Shown here one piece after another: positions 39,162 through 49,103 of a DNA stretch of 64,000 bases. The position numbers and the translations under genes were made by a program. Below the pieces are notes generated by a model. That model was not told the DNA's origin. It was given only the letters and a program-made list of their open reading frames with translations, and made no database searches. Location of the stretch: contig NZ_LR134116.1 in NCBI RefSeq assembly GCF_900635455.1, positions 4,464,001 through 4,528,000 of the forward strand. Reading direction: 5' to 3'. Positions within the stretch are counted from its first letter, which is position 1; each line of letters begins with the position of its first letter. The DNA comes from Yersinia intermedia. GTDB lineage: Bacteria > Pseudomonadota > Gammaproteobacteria > Enterobacterales > Enterobacteriaceae.

Positions 39162-40004
39162 ATGTTAAGTTATCGCCATAGTTTTCACGCCGGCAACCAT
39201 GCCGACGTTCTTAAACATACCGTTCAAAGTCTGATTATTGAGTCTTTGAAGGAAAAAGAAAAACCGTTCCTTTATCTGGATACCCACGCCGGAGCCGGTC
39301 GCTACCAATTAAGCGGTGAGCATGCCGAGCGCACGGGGGAGTACCTTGATGGCATCGGCTTACTGTGGCAACGTGATGATTTACCTGCTGATCTAGCGCC
39401 ATACATGAGCGTTATCAATTACTTTAACCGTAGCGAAAAACTGCGTTATTACCCCGGTTCGCCGTTAATCGCTCGCCATTTATTGCGTGAAGATGACAAA
39501 ATTCATCTGACTGAACTGCACCCAAGCGACTACCCGTTGCTGCGCAATGAATTTGCTAAAGATGAGCGAGCTAAAGTTCAGCGTGCCGATGGTTATCAAC
39601 AGCTTAAATCACAATTACCCCCATCATCACGCCGGGGCTTTGTTCTGATTGATCCACCGTATGAAATGAAAACGGATTATCAGGATGTGGTGAAAGGTAT
39701 TCAGGAAGGCTATAAACGCTTTGCAACAGGTACCTATGCATTATGGTATCCAGTGGTTTTACGTCAGCAAATCAAACGCATGCTACGGGATCTGGAAGCC
39801 ACTGGCATCCGCCGTATCTTGCAAATTGAGCTGGCAGTGCGCCCGGACAGCGACCAACATGGTATGACCGCATCTGGCATGATTGTGATTAACCCGCCGT
39901 GGAAGCTGGAACAACAAATGAATACCTTGTTGCCGTGGCTGCACAACGTGCTGGTGCCATCGGGCCATGGTCATACACTGGTGAAATGGGTAGTGCCAGA
40001 ATAA
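39162..40004 (+). CDS. rlmJ: 23S rRNA m6A2030 methyltransferase
   Basis: RlmJ (YhiR) methylates A2030 of 23S rRNA. The 280-residue protein starts MLSYRHSFHAGNHADVLKH, a family hallmark, has the SAM-site motif FLYLDTHAGAGRY, and the catalytic motif IDPPYE (N/DPPY type) in FVLIDPPYEMKTDY. CAGGAGA precedes the start. It is divergent from prlC. A shortened ERIC begins on the base after its stop codon. Confidence 0.96.
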   Translation: MLSYRHSFHAGNHADVLKHTVQSLIIESLKEKEKPFLYLDTHAGAGRYQLSGEHAERTGEYLDGIGLLWQRDDLPADLAPYMSVINYFNRSEKLRYYPGSPLIARHLLREDDKIHLTELHPSDYPLLRNEFAKDERAKVQRADGYQQLKSQLPPSSRRGFVLIDPPYEMKTDYQDVVKGIQEGYKRFATGTYALWYPVVLRQQIKRMLRDLEATGIRRILQIELAVRPDSDQHGMTASGMIVINPPWKLEQQMNTLLPWLHNVLVPSGHGHTLVKWVVPE

Positions 40005-40072
40005 TATACCCTTCATACTTCAAGTTGCAGATGCGTTGGCTGCCTTCCTGCAACTCGAATTATTTTGGTATA
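40005..40072. repeat. internally deleted ERIC repeat at the rlmJ stop codon
   Basis: 68 bp from TATACCCTTCATACTTCAAG to GAATTATTTTGGTATA. Both terminal inverted repeats are those of the full ERIC at 9371-9495, but the central ~57 bp are missing and the two arms join directly (GCGTTGGCTGCCTTCCTGC). It begins on the first base after the rlmJ TAA, so the 3' end of the mRNA would fold into the ERIC hairpin. Confidence 0.85.
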
Positions 40073-40198
40073 GATAGCACTGGAATAATTCTTTCCTAAA
40101 TAAATTGCCTATCAGAGCCATTGACGCAACCTTTGCGACAAAACGCGGGTAAGCGTTAAACTGTTAGGCAAATTTTAAACAACGTGGGAACGATTCTG

Positions 40199-41551
40199 AT
40201 GACCAAACATTACGACTATCTGGCAATTGGCGGTGGCAGTGGTGGGATCGCGTCGATCAACCGGGCTGCCATGTACGGCAAAAAGTGTGCGCTGATCGAA
40301 GCTAAACAGCTTGGTGGCACCTGCGTCAACGTCGGTTGCGTGCCGAAAAAAGTGATGTGGCATGCCGCGCAAATTGCAGAAGCGATTCATTTGTATGGCC
40401 CAGATTACGGCTTCGATACCACGGTGAATCATTTCGATTGGAAAAAGCTGATCGCTAACCGTACTGCTTACATCGATCGTATCCATCAGTCTTATGAACG
40501 CGGTTTAGGTAATAACAAAGTGGATGTTATTCATGGTTTCGCGCGTTTTGTTGATGCGCATACTGTGGAAGTGAACGGTGAAAAAATCACTGCTGATCAC
40601 ATCCTGATCGCCACCGGTGGCCGCCCAAGTCACCCGAATATCCCTGGCGCAGAATACGGGATCGACTCCGATGGCTTCTTCGAATTAGACGAGATGCCAA
40701 AGCGAGTTGCCGTAGTCGGTGCAGGTTATATCGCGGTAGAAATCGCCGGGGTGCTCAATGGGTTAGGTACAGAAACCCATCTGTTTGTCCGCAAACATGC
40801 ACCATTGCGTACTTTTGATCCGCTGATTGTTGAAACTCTGCTTGAAGTGATGAACACCGAAGGGCCAAAACTGCATACCGAAGCGATACCAAAAGCGGTG
40901 ATTAAAAACGCCGATGGTAGCCTAACGCTGCAACTGGAAAATGGCACTGAAGTCACCGTTGACCACCTGATTTGGGCCATTGGCCGTGAGCCATCAACTG
41001 ACAACCTCAATCTGTCTGCCAGCGGTGTCAAAACCAATGACAAAGGCTATATCGACGTTGATAAGTTCCAAAATACTAACGTCAAAGGTATCTACGCCGT
41101 CGGGGACAACACCGGTGCGGTTGAACTGACTCCTGTAGCTGTAGCTGCGGGTCGCCGTTTGTCTGAACGCTTGTTCAATAACAAGCCGGATGAGCATCTG
41201 GATTACAGTAATATTCCAACCGTCGTATTCAGCCATCCGCCAATCGGTACTATTGGCCTGACTGAGCCGCAAGCACGCGAGAAGTTTGGCGACGATCAGG
41301 TGAAAGTGTACAAATCTTCCTTCACCGCCATGTACAGCGCAGTAACTCAGCACCGCCAGCCATGCCGGATGAAATTAGTCTGCGTAGGGGTGGAAGAGAA
41401 GATTGTTGGTATCCATGGTATCGGCTTCGGTATGGATGAAATCCTGCAAGGGTTTGCCGTCGCCGTGAAAATGGGCGCAACCAAGAAAGATTTCGACAAC
41501 ACCGTCGCTATCCACCCAACCGCCGCAGAAGAGTTTGTAACCATGCGTTAA
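40199..41551 (+). CDS. gor: glutathione reductase
   Basis: Gor reduces glutathione disulfide with NADPH in the cytoplasm. The 450-residue length equals E. coli Gor when the ATG at 40199 is used. The FAD motif [10 protein letters not shown] (11-20), the redox-active cysteines C42 and C47 in [13 protein letters not shown], the NADPH motif [13 protein letters not shown] and the C-terminal active-site histidine region AIHPTAAEE are all present. It follows rlmJ on the same strand with an ERIC and about 126 bp more between them. Confidence 0.97.
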   Translation: MTKHYDYLAIGGGSGGIASINRAAMYGKKCALIEAKQLGGTCVNVGCVPKKVMWHAAQIAEAIHLYGPDYGFDTTVNHFDWKKLIANRTAYIDRIHQSYERGLGNNKVDVIHGFARFVDAHTVEVNGEKITADHILIATGGRPSHPNIPGAEYGIDSDGFFELDEMPKRVAVVGAGYIAVEIAGVLNGLGTETHLFVRKHAPLRTFDPLIVETLLEVMNTEGPKLHTEAIPKAVIKNADGSLTLQLENGTEVTVDHLIWAIGREPSTDNLNLSASGVKTNDKGYIDVDKFQNTNVKGIYAVGDNTGAVELTPVAVAAGRRLSERLFNNKPDEHLDYSNIPTVVFSHPPIGTIGLTEPQAREKFGDDQVKVYKSSFTAMYSAVTQHRQPCRMKLVCVGVEEKIVGIHGIGFGMDEILQGFAVAVKMGATKKDFDNTVAIHPTAAEEFVTMR

Positions 41552-41570
41552 GGTTTGGTAAAAAAGCAGA

Positions 41571-41605
41571 AAGGCTATGGACCGCAGGGTTGGTAGCCTT
41601 TTTTA
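41571..41605 (+). terminator. gor terminator
   Basis: AAGGCTA (41571-41577) pairs with TAGCCTT (41594-41600) and is followed by TTTTT. Confidence 0.8.
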
Positions 41606-41623
41606 TTGTTTGAAATTCTATCC

Positions 41624-42529
41624 TCATGAATGTTTTTTACTTTCGCACGGGTGATCCCTTAGTAGTTTCCAGCCAAAATTCATGCCCGCAGCAGCCAGTA
41701 GGATGGCGGCCGCCCCAGCCAATTGCACGGCACTCAAGCGGTGATCGAATACCAGCCAGTCGACAATAATCGCCACAACCGGATAGATAAAAGATAACGC
41801 ACCCACCAAGCTGGTCGGGATTTTCTGAATCGCGCCGTACAACAGTGCAGACATCAGCCCTGTGTGAACCACGCCGATAATGAACAGTAATCCCCATGTG
41901 CTACCTGATAGCGGTAAATCAGACCAACAAACGAAGGGTGCCAGCAAAATAGCGCCAACCAACAACTGAATCAGTACAATCAGATGTGGTGGCAAGCCTT
42001 TTAGCCGCTTGATAATCGCGGCCGTTACTGCATACATAAATGCCGCCCCCAGCGCCATAATAATGCCGAAGAGGTAATCAGAACCTGAAGTGATGGCCCC
42101 CGTTTGCCCGATAATGATAAACAGCATCCCGCCAAAAGCGACCAGCAACCAACAGAGCGCATTTGCTGTTAATTTCTCACCAAAAAACAGCACCCCCAGC
42201 CCAACCAGCATAAAGGGTTGAGTATGGTAGGTAACGGTTGCCACCGAAATGGAGGCATAAGAGTAAGCGCCAAAGAGTAGAACCCAGTTCAATACCAGCG
42301 TAATACCACCGATAACGGCAATGACGATATGTTGTCGCGTGAGCACACCGCGTTTGAGTAAACCCAGCATGGCACAAGCGATAAACATGGCGAATGCACC
42401 AAATACGCAGCGCCAGAACACAACCGTTACTGCAGGCTGCCCTGATGCGATAACCGGCCAACCTACAGTACCGGAAATAAGCATAGCTGCGATCATTTCC
42501 ATTGCCCCGCGAGCTTTCATTTTCATCAT
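41624..42529 (-). CDS. DMT-superfamily (EamA) transporter
   Basis: The 301-residue product has about ten hydrophobic helices in two EamA repeats (first half with SGTVGWPVIAS and VTYHTQPFMLVGLGVLFFGEKLT, second half with LVGALSFIYPVVAIIVDWLVFDHRL). This is the drug/metabolite transporter pattern, usually efflux of amino acids or metabolites. The start at 42529 has GGAGAG a few bases upstream; the frame is open 17 codons further. The divergent XRE-cupin regulator 145 bp away probably controls it. Substrate unknown. Confidence 0.87.
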   Translation of the reverse strand: MMKMKARGAMEMIAAMLISGTVGWPVIASGQPAVTVVFWRCVFGAFAMFIACAMLGLLKRGVLTRQHIVIAVIGGITLVLNWVLLFGAYSYASISVATVTYHTQPFMLVGLGVLFFGEKLTANALCWLLVAFGGMLFIIIGQTGAITSGSDYLFGIIMALGAAFMYAVTAAIIKRLKGLPPHLIVLIQLLVGAILLAPFVCWSDLPLSGSTWGLLFIIGVVHTGLMSALLYGAIQKIPTSLVGALSFIYPVVAIIVDWLVFDHRLSAVQLAGAAAILLAAAGMNFGWKLLRDHPCESKKHS

Positions 42530-42622
42530 TCTCTCTCCGTAATCGCTGCCAGGGTGCTTTTGTATTTGAGTGCTTGGCACTCAACAGACAATACATTAAA
42601 ATGAACAAGTGATTATTATAGT

Positions 42623-42641
42623 GAACGACAATCAATCGTTC
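42623..42641. promoter_or_regulatory. candidate operator between the DMT transporter and its regulator
   Basis: GAACGA (42623-42628) and TCGTTC (42636-42641) form a perfect inverted repeat with a 7-bp spacer in the 145-bp divergent region. A dyad in this position is a plausible binding site for the XRE-cupin protein; binding is inference. Confidence 0.5.
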
Positions 42642-42674
42642 GTCAAGATGAACAAATGAATGATATGGTGAACA

Positions 42675-43256
42675 ATGACTCACTTTATGCCCGATAATTC
42701 AGACCATGCAGCAACCCCGATTGGCTTGCTTTCTGCTTCTATTCGCCGGGAACGTGAGAAGTTAGGGCTGACGGTAACGGAATTAGCCAAACGCGCAGGT
42801 ATCGCAAAATCAACGTTATCGCAATTGGAAGGCGGAGCGGGTAATCCCAGCCTGGAAACACTCTGGTCGTTAGCCATGGCACTGGATGTTCCGGTCAGTC
42901 GGCTTATCGCCCAGCCGCGCATGCATGTTCAGGTGATCAGGGCCAATGAAGGGATTGCCGCTGTTTCTGAACAGGCGAACTACACCGCAACTTTACTGGC
43001 TGCCTGCCCTACAGGGGTACAGCGGGATATCTATCGGATTAACGTTCAACCCGGTGAACTCCGGCGCTCCCGAGCACATATGCCCGGTACCATTGAACAT
43101 GTGATTATCGGTTCAGGAAAAGCCAGGATCGGGCCGGTTGACCAAGCTGTAGAGTTAAACGCAGGCGACTACATTAGCTATTCTGCTGATGTGGAACATA
43201 TTTTTGAAGCACTGGCCGTGGATACCACGGCCGTGATGATGATTGAGCACACATAA
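42675..43256 (+). CDS. XRE-family regulator with C-terminal cupin domain
   Basis: The 193-residue protein has an N-terminal XRE helix-turn-helix (LTVTELAKRAGIAKSTLSQ and EGGAGNPSLETLWSLAMAL, about residues 30-75) and a C-terminal cupin_2 domain (HVIIGSGKARIGP, ELNAGDYISYSADVEHIFEAL). This is the layout of PuuR-type one-component repressors that bind small molecules in the cupin. It is divergent from an EamA transporter, its likely target. Confidence 0.87.
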   Translation: MTHFMPDNSDHAATPIGLLSASIRREREKLGLTVTELAKRAGIAKSTLSQLEGGAGNPSLETLWSLAMALDVPVSRLIAQPRMHVQVIRANEGIAAVSEQANYTATLLAACPTGVQRDIYRINVQPGELRRSRAHMPGTIEHVIIGSGKARIGPVDQAVELNAGDYISYSADVEHIFEALAVDTTAVMMIEHT

Positions 43257-43435
43257 GATATTGAAATATCCGTGGTCATACAGCATCCCGACCGACATTA
43301 ACCCCAGCATAACCGTTGGTCAGGTTGTGATAGGCCTCGACTCTGCTATTATCCACAGGTCACAAGCATTCGTATGTCATATTTTGTAAGGTAATCATCT
43401 GCATAAGGCATGGATTAAGGCCACTGAGGAGAATT

Positions 43436-44413
43436 ATGCCAAACGCACCGAAAGACAAATCAGCCCCACTGGCGGCAGGGATTGAAACCGGCAAAAAAGC
43501 CATTTCCTATATGACCCGGCTGAGTAACCACATCAAAGTTTACCCAGCAGTTGCCCATATTATCCGTGCTACCGATCGTTTTAATGACCGGATGGGCAGC
43601 CAGTTTGGTGCAGCTATTACGTATTTTTCGTTTTTGTCATTGATCCCTATTTTGATGGTTTCTTTCGCCGCAGTCGGTTTTGTACTGGCGTCCAATCCTG
43701 ACTTATTAGCTGAATTAATTAATAAAATTGTTAATACCATCAGTGATCCAACACTGGCCACTACACTTAAAAACACGGTAAATACCGCGATCCAGCAGCG
43801 CACCACCGTCGGCTTGACTGGCTTAGCGATTGCGCTGTATTCCGGTATCAGTTGGATGGGGAACTTACGCGAGGCGATTCGTGCTCAATCACGGGATGTG
43901 TGGGAGCGTAACCCACAGGATCAGGAGAAATTCTACTATCGCTATGCCCGTGATTTTATCTCGCTGACTGGGTTGGTTATCGCACTGATTATCACCCTGT
44001 CACTGACGTCAATTGCCGGTGCCGCACAATCTGCCATTGTTGATGCATTAGGGTTGGGGGGGATTGATTGGTTGCGGCCCGTGATGACACTGATTGCGCT
44101 GTCGATCTCTATTGCGGCTAATTATTTGTTATTTTTATGGATTTTCTGGATTCTACCGCGCCATAAGCCCAAGAAAAAAGCGTTACTGCGCGGGACCTTG
44201 GTTGCCGCCATTGGCTTTGAGATAATTAAATTTGTTATGACCATGATGCTGCCACGCCTTGCCAGTTCGCCGTCCGGAGCGGCTTTTGGTTCCGTTATTG
44301 GTTTAATGGCATTTTTCTACTTTTTTGCCCGACTAACGTTATTTTGTGCCGCCTGGATAGCGACAGCCCGCTATGTAGAGGATGAAACCTTACCGCAAGG
44401 TACAGGGAAATAA
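43436..44413 (+). CDS. yhjD: YihY/BrkB-family inner membrane protein YhjD
   Basis: The 325-residue protein has about six membrane helices with the YihY/BrkB family features GAAITYFSFLSLIPILMV and SGISWMGNLREAIRAQ. E. coli YhjD has been tied genetically to lipid A transport suppression; its activity is not settled. A clear Shine-Dalgarno (GAGGAG) lies ahead of the start. Order with the downstream yhjG, pdeH, kdgK, yhjJ and dctA matches E. coli, which supports the name. Confidence 0.88.
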   Translation: MPNAPKDKSAPLAAGIETGKKAISYMTRLSNHIKVYPAVAHIIRATDRFNDRMGSQFGAAITYFSFLSLIPILMVSFAAVGFVLASNPDLLAELINKIVNTISDPTLATTLKNTVNTAIQQRTTVGLTGLAIALYSGISWMGNLREAIRAQSRDVWERNPQDQEKFYYRYARDFISLTGLVIALIITLSLTSIAGAAQSAIVDALGLGGIDWLRPVMTLIALSISIAANYLLFLWIFWILPRHKPKKKALLRGTLVAAIGFEIIKFVMTMMLPRLASSPSGAAFGSVIGLMAFFYFFARLTLFCAAWIATARYVEDETLPQGTGK

Positions 44414-44529
44414 GCCCTACCTGATAAGGTTAATACCCCATTAATGATAAATAAGCATTATGGCGTTTGCCCACCTCACTGACTTATCACTACACTGGTC
44501 GCCGTTATCAAAAAAACAGAGGGCTATCC

Positions 44530-45315
44530 GTGTCACGTTATATAAAAAAGCCGTGGTTTTTACTGATATTACTCGCAGTTGCGCTGTTGGCCACGGTGTA
44601 TAAATTGCGTTTTAGCAATGCGGATGCCCTGTGGAAAATCGTTAGCCAGCAATGTGTTCCCCATATGGTCGCAGAACATAACCCGCAGCCTTGTGTCGCG
44701 GCTGATATACCGGCTGGTTTTGTGGTGTATAAATCGAATGTTGGGCCATTGCAGTATTTGTTGATGCCGACCGCTAAAATCAGCGGCATGGAAAGCCCAC
44801 AGTTGTTAACGAGCAGCAGCCCAAACTACTTCCTTGATGCCTGGCAAGCCCGTCACTTTATGGCAGATAAATACGGCGCACCGATTGATGATGCGGATAT
44901 CTCACTGACCATTAATTCAAAATACGGGCGTAGTCAGGATCATTTACATATCCATATTTCTTGCCTGAAACCACAGGTAAAAGCGGCGCTGGCGGCACAA
45001 GAAGCAAACTTCCGTCAGCAGTGGCAGCCCCTGCCGGCGGGTCTGTTAGGTCATGACTATCTGGTGCGGCGCACAACAGCCGCTGAATTGCAGCATTCAG
45101 GTGCATTCCGCCTGTTAGCCGATGAGGTGGCTGGGGCGAAAGATAATATGGGCCGCTATGGTTTAGCCATGACCGCATTACCTGATGGGGCATTTTTACT
45201 ACTGGCAAGCCAGGCGAGCCTGACGAAACTGCACCGTGCATCAGTGGAAGAATTGCAGGATCACGACTGTAATTTGCTATCTCCACCGCCGCCGCCGCTG
45301 GTTTCTTCACCGTAG
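44530..45315 (+). CDS. cdh: CDP-diacylglycerol pyrophosphatase
   Basis: Cdh hydrolyses CDP-diacylglycerol to phosphatidate and CMP. The protein has one N-terminal membrane anchor (PWFLLILLAVALLATVYKL) and the HIT-like HLHIHISC motif in SQDHLHIHISCLKPQV. Starting at the GTG at 44530, with GAGGG seven bases upstream, gives 261 residues, close to E. coli (251). The C-terminus ends with a run of prolines encoded by a CCG-rich tract at 45284-45300. In E. coli cdh lies near pfkA; here it sits between yhjD and yhjG. Confidence 0.92.
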   Translation: MSRYIKKPWFLLILLAVALLATVYKLRFSNADALWKIVSQQCVPHMVAEHNPQPCVAADIPAGFVVYKSNVGPLQYLLMPTAKISGMESPQLLTSSSPNYFLDAWQARHFMADKYGAPIDDADISLTINSKYGRSQDHLHIHISCLKPQVKAALAAQEANFRQQWQPLPAGLLGHDYLVRRTTAAELQHSGAFRLLADEVAGAKDNMGRYGLAMTALPDGAFLLLASQASLTKLHRASVEELQDHDCNLLSPPPPPLVSSP

Positions 45316-45427
45316 AGTTAAAACAACCGGCAGTTAGCTACTCGCGCTCACCGTCATTCGCCAGTATCCTGTTCAAATTGAGTGGGTTACTGGCTCCCAT
45401 TAGCCTGGCGATAACGCTTTTATTACT

Positions 45428-47542
45428 CTATTTCTTTTGCTTTATTTTTTGCAGGAAAGGGGTGCACTGATTTCCATCAGCCTCACTGGGCGAAATCAGT
45501 GCCAGCAATGCCGCAGCAGGCGTGAGTGCGACACCCAATACAGCAGCAACTGCACCACGGGCGATCAACGGCCCTGCTTTCACACCAGCATCAGGCTGTT
45601 TAAATGTTCCTTTCACATACAGCGGAGAGCGTAGGGTCAGAATACGCAACCCTTTGCTTTCTGGATCGATCGATAAGTCCAACCGCTCAGTAGCAAAATT
45701 GATATTACCGGTAATGTTGATAATGGCATTCTCGGTATCAATGACAAACAAGCGCGGTGTGGCCAATCCATTGCGCAACTGCACATCGGCCACGGCACAG
45801 TTAATTTTTACCTCATCATCACCAAACAGCTTTGCCACCAGATAGTTACCCACATTCAGCCCCAGCAACTCCATCAGGCTACGGCTGATTAACCCCTGAT
45901 TCAGTAGCAAGCGCAGGTTACCATTACTGGTTGCCAGCAACGCAGCCACGGAGTTACCGGTAGCGGTAAATGATGCATCGCCATTCAACTGCCCCAGACT
46001 GTTGCGCATCGCTTTTACCTGCGGCAATAGCTCTTTCAATTGCAGGCGGCGGGCATGCAAATCAACCTTACCGGTCATCGGATCTTTGTTGCCATTCAAC
46101 CGCAAAGTGGCATTAAGATTACCGCCCGCCATGCCAAAACGCAGGGGATCGAGGAGTAATTCCCCCTCATTGAGTGCCACGTGGGTGGACAGATTACTCA
46201 AGGGTAATGATTTATCCCGTTCGATACGCTTAGCCGCATACGTGACATCAGCATCCATCACTCCCCAACTTTTGGTATCAAACTTATCTGTCGGCAATAC
46301 CTTGTTTGCGGGCTGCCGGTTTCGCTCACCGCGATTGGCTTTTTCCTGATTAGAGTCAGCGCCAATCAATGGCGCTAAGTCTGTAAAACGCAATTTTTCT
46401 GATGACATTTTACCCGTTAACTTCGGGCGTGGCTGGCTGGCGGTATAGGTCAGGCTGCCATTAATATCACTGTCACCAATTTTACCGTTAAAGTTTTGAT
46501 AGTGATAAACCGCGCCGCCAGTTTGCTTTAGGCTGGCAATTAAACGGCCATCGGTATTGTAAGGTGGGGTCGCGGGCAGTAATACACCGATAAGGGGATA
46601 GAGGTTATCCAAACTGGTACCGGAAAACTTCAGTTGCAGATCTAATCCCGCCAGATTGCCAGGGTCAGTTAACGTACCGACTACCGCCACACGGGTAGAG
46701 CCAGAACGCACATCAGCCTGCAACGGGAATGGCACGCTCGCATCACTCATCGATAACATGCCACCTATCTTTCCGCTGCCGGAGAGTGGCTGGCCTTGAT
46801 ACTTACCGTCAATTTTCCAGCCGAAAACATAATCTGGCGTGTTGCTTTGCGCCTTATCAGTGACCGGTTTATCCTTTTTCTCATTACGCTTACCCGTCAC
46901 CTCAGCAAACGGCAACGGCTTACCCAGTGGATCGATCACGGCGTGCAGCTCAGCTTTCAGGGTGGCGTCACTTAGGCTTATTTCACCGCGATCAAAGACA
47001 ATATCGTCGATATTCACTGACCAAGCTGAAGGTGGTGCTTCCCCCTGAACGGGGCTATTGGCCAGATTGAAGGTCCAGTTATTGTTACCGTTAGCCAGAC
47101 GAAGCAGCTTGGCATCCGGTTGTGTTAGCCAGATACGAGGGATCCAGACTCTCTGCGCCAATAGGGCTAACGGCGCAATACTGGCATCAATTCGTTTTAA
47201 CGTGACCATTTCCCCAGCCGGAAAATCTGTAGCGGGAGGGTTATCTTTATTGTCTGTTTTATCACTGACTAAATCTGGCGGATTACCCAATACCAAATCT
47301 TCAGCATAGATATGTGGCCATGGCACCCAACCGCGCCAACCCGGCTCATCCCCTTGACGTGACCAATCCACCCCCAAGTTGCCCCGGATAGCAAAAGGCC
47401 GCTGCAACTCAGCAGAGACTTTATCATTAATGGTTGGTTTCAAACGGTTCCAGTCAAAGGTCATTACGAATATCACCGTGGCGGCCAGTAGCAGCACGAT
47501 AAGACCACCAATAGCGGTCAGCACTTTCCCGGTTTTTGTCAT
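45428..47542 (-). CDS. yhjG: AsmA-family protein YhjG
   Basis: YhjG belongs to the AsmA-like bridge proteins of the inner membrane that extend into the periplasm and are linked to outer-membrane lipid supply. The 704-residue product has one N-terminal membrane helix (VLTAIGGLIVLLLAATVIFVM), the family segment DWNRLKPTINDKVSAELQRPF, and a long beta-rich periplasmic part with a C-terminal AsmA domain (about 470-690). The start at 47542 is set by GGAG upstream. It ends in a short lysine-rich tail. It is convergent with cdh. Confidence 0.9.
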   Translation of the reverse strand: MTKTGKVLTAIGGLIVLLLAATVIFVMTFDWNRLKPTINDKVSAELQRPFAIRGNLGVDWSRQGDEPGWRGWVPWPHIYAEDLVLGNPPDLVSDKTDNKDNPPATDFPAGEMVTLKRIDASIAPLALLAQRVWIPRIWLTQPDAKLLRLANGNNNWTFNLANSPVQGEAPPSAWSVNIDDIVFDRGEISLSDATLKAELHAVIDPLGKPLPFAEVTGKRNEKKDKPVTDKAQSNTPDYVFGWKIDGKYQGQPLSGSGKIGGMLSMSDASVPFPLQADVRSGSTRVAVVGTLTDPGNLAGLDLQLKFSGTSLDNLYPLIGVLLPATPPYNTDGRLIASLKQTGGAVYHYQNFNGKIGDSDINGSLTYTASQPRPKLTGKMSSEKLRFTDLAPLIGADSNQEKANRGERNRQPANKVLPTDKFDTKSWGVMDADVTYAAKRIERDKSLPLSNLSTHVALNEGELLLDPLRFGMAGGNLNATLRLNGNKDPMTGKVDLHARRLQLKELLPQVKAMRNSLGQLNGDASFTATGNSVAALLATSNGNLRLLLNQGLISRSLMELLGLNVGNYLVAKLFGDDEVKINCAVADVQLRNGLATPRLFVIDTENAIINITGNINFATERLDLSIDPESKGLRILTLRSPLYVKGTFKQPDAGVKAGPLIARGAVAAVLGVALTPAAALLALISPSEADGNQCTPFLQKIKQKK

Positions 47543-47788
47543 AACAGCTCCATGTCTATATTCATAATAGATAAAGCTAAACCCGACATCAGGCGCGTAT
47601 TTAATGGACATCAGTTCGCGGTAATTTTATCGAAAAATCAGCCAGGAAAATAGTTAACTGATTAATAGTGCGGATTCAGAAGACTATACTAACCATAGTT
47701 GATGATGGCTTAGAATCCATTATTTGGGTAGTTGAATCCAGTGATGCGCAGAGGCAACACGGCAGGGAAGTCTTTTTATCAGAAAAGG

Positions 47789-48592
47789 TTAGCCACAAAA
47801 CAACATAGGCAGCGTCTGTAGTCTATCAAATGAAGTTGGTCGGGACAGATAATAACCCTGTGCGGCAGCAGCATCAGAGCGTTGTACCATAGCCCACTCC
47901 TGCGAGGTCTCAACCCCTTCAACGATGACCCCTTTACAGTAGCGCCCCATTAAGGTGACCAATGTGAAGAACAGTTGATTTCCCACTTCACTTTCTTGCA
48001 ACACAATAAACAAATCTCTGGCGACTTTGATGTACTCATAGCGCCAACTGATAAATGAAGTGAAATTCGCCAACCCACTGCCAAAATCATCTAACCAGAG
48101 TCGGTCGGCTTCAGCAATACGGGCAAAAGGAGTATTAAAAGAGGTGTCGACGTGCTCGAGTAACTCAAAACGAATGTAAGGCATAGCGTCGATCAGCCGT
48201 TTGGCTTGGAGATCATCTTGCATCGCCATCAATGCCTGACCATCAATGTTGATCGAAACCAGTACCGAGTGATGGACAAATATTGCGTGCCACTGCTTAA
48301 TCATATTCAACTGCTCCAGTACCACATCCAAACGAGCACGGATACTGATGGCACTGAAGTAATCCTCTGGATTTAAACGCGTATCCGGGGATGAAGGATG
48401 AAAAACAGCCGTGAGTAACTCGATCGCCAGCAGCACCCCGGATGTGCGATAGATAGGTTGAAAAGTGTACCGACGCTGACATTGCCGCCAGAAGCTCTGT
48501 CCTTTATTTCGATCAATAGCGGCAAAGGATGGCGCAAGTAAACCTGATACTTTATTGGTCATCATCAGTTTAGTCGCCATGTTGTAAGACAC
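47789..48592 (-). CDS. pdeH: c-di-GMP phosphodiesterase PdeH (EAL domain)
   Basis: PdeH (YhjH) hydrolyses cyclic di-GMP and so favours swimming over attachment. The 267-residue protein is a lone EAL domain; the signature appears as AIELL, and the catalytic and metal residues are present in SINIDGQ, RFELLEH, WLDDFGSG, YIKVAR, EGVE and AQGYYLSRP, so it should be active. In E. coli it is under flagellar control. Start is uncertain between the GTG at 48592 and an ATG at 48580; neither has a good ribosome site. Neighbours yhjG and kdgK match E. coli. Confidence 0.9.
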   Translation of the reverse strand: MSYNMATKLMMTNKVSGLLAPSFAAIDRNKGQSFWRQCQRRYTFQPIYRTSGVLLAIELLTAVFHPSSPDTRLNPEDYFSAISIRARLDVVLEQLNMIKQWHAIFVHHSVLVSINIDGQALMAMQDDLQAKRLIDAMPYIRFELLEHVDTSFNTPFARIAEADRLWLDDFGSGLANFTSFISWRYEYIKVARDLFIVLQESEVGNQLFFTLVTLMGRYCKGVIVEGVETSQEWAMVQRSDAAAAQGYYLSRPTSFDRLQTLPMLFCG

Positions 48593-48798
48593 CAGACAGT
48601 AATGGCAGTGTACATCGCTGCCAGTCTGCTAGCATCCTGTGGAAAACGGTTTTCTTTCTGGAGATGTTATCGACTCAAGCGACCAGAACTTTATATAGCG
48701 GCATGACAGATTATCGCTCCCAAGCGGGCTGGCACGGTACATTAAAGCCATCTACAGTAGTTAACTCAATAATGTCATTAATGTTAATGGAGGTCTGT

Positions 48799-48999
48799 AT
48801 GCCTTATGTAAATATTAAAATTACTCGCGAAGGGGCGACGGCGCAGCAGAAAAAACAGCTAATCGCCGGCGTCACCCAACTATTAGTCGACACCTTAGGT
48901 AAAAACCCCGCCACTACGGTCGTCGTGATCGATGAAGTGGATACCGATAACTGGGGTATTGGTGGCCAAAGCGTCACCGAACTGCGGAAATCGTCATAA
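48799..48999 (+). CDS. 4-oxalocrotonate tautomerase family protein
   Basis: This 66-residue protein begins MPYVNIKITREGATAQQKKQ, so the catalytic proline would be N-terminal after removal of methionine. The length and the segment TLGKNPATTVVVIDEV fit small 4-OT subunits that form hexamers. The start is fixed by TGGAGGT just upstream; an open frame extends 45 codons further but is not credible. Substrate unknown: an aromatic-degradation role is not supported by neighbours. Confidence 0.9.
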   Translation: MPYVNIKITREGATAQQKKQLIAGVTQLLVDTLGKNPATTVVVIDEVDTDNWGIGGQSVTELRKSS

Positions 49000-49054
49000 T
49001 TCTGTTCTGAACAGCGGGAAACTTGTCAGTTTCCCGACTTACATCATAAAAAAT

Positions 49055-49071
49055 TTAAAACGTCGTTTTAA
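49055..49071. promoter_or_regulatory. KdgR-like operator upstream of kdgK
   Basis: TTAAAACGTCGTTTTAA is a perfect 17-bp palindrome that fits 16 of 19 positions of the KdgR consensus AATRAAAY-N2-YRTTTYATT. It is ~160 bp upstream of the kdgK start. KdgR represses pectin and ketodeoxygluconate genes in Erwinia/Dickeya and Yersinia. Confidence 0.7.
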
Positions 49072-49103
49072 TACTATTGACTCCAACTAAGCCAGCAGTG
49101 AGA

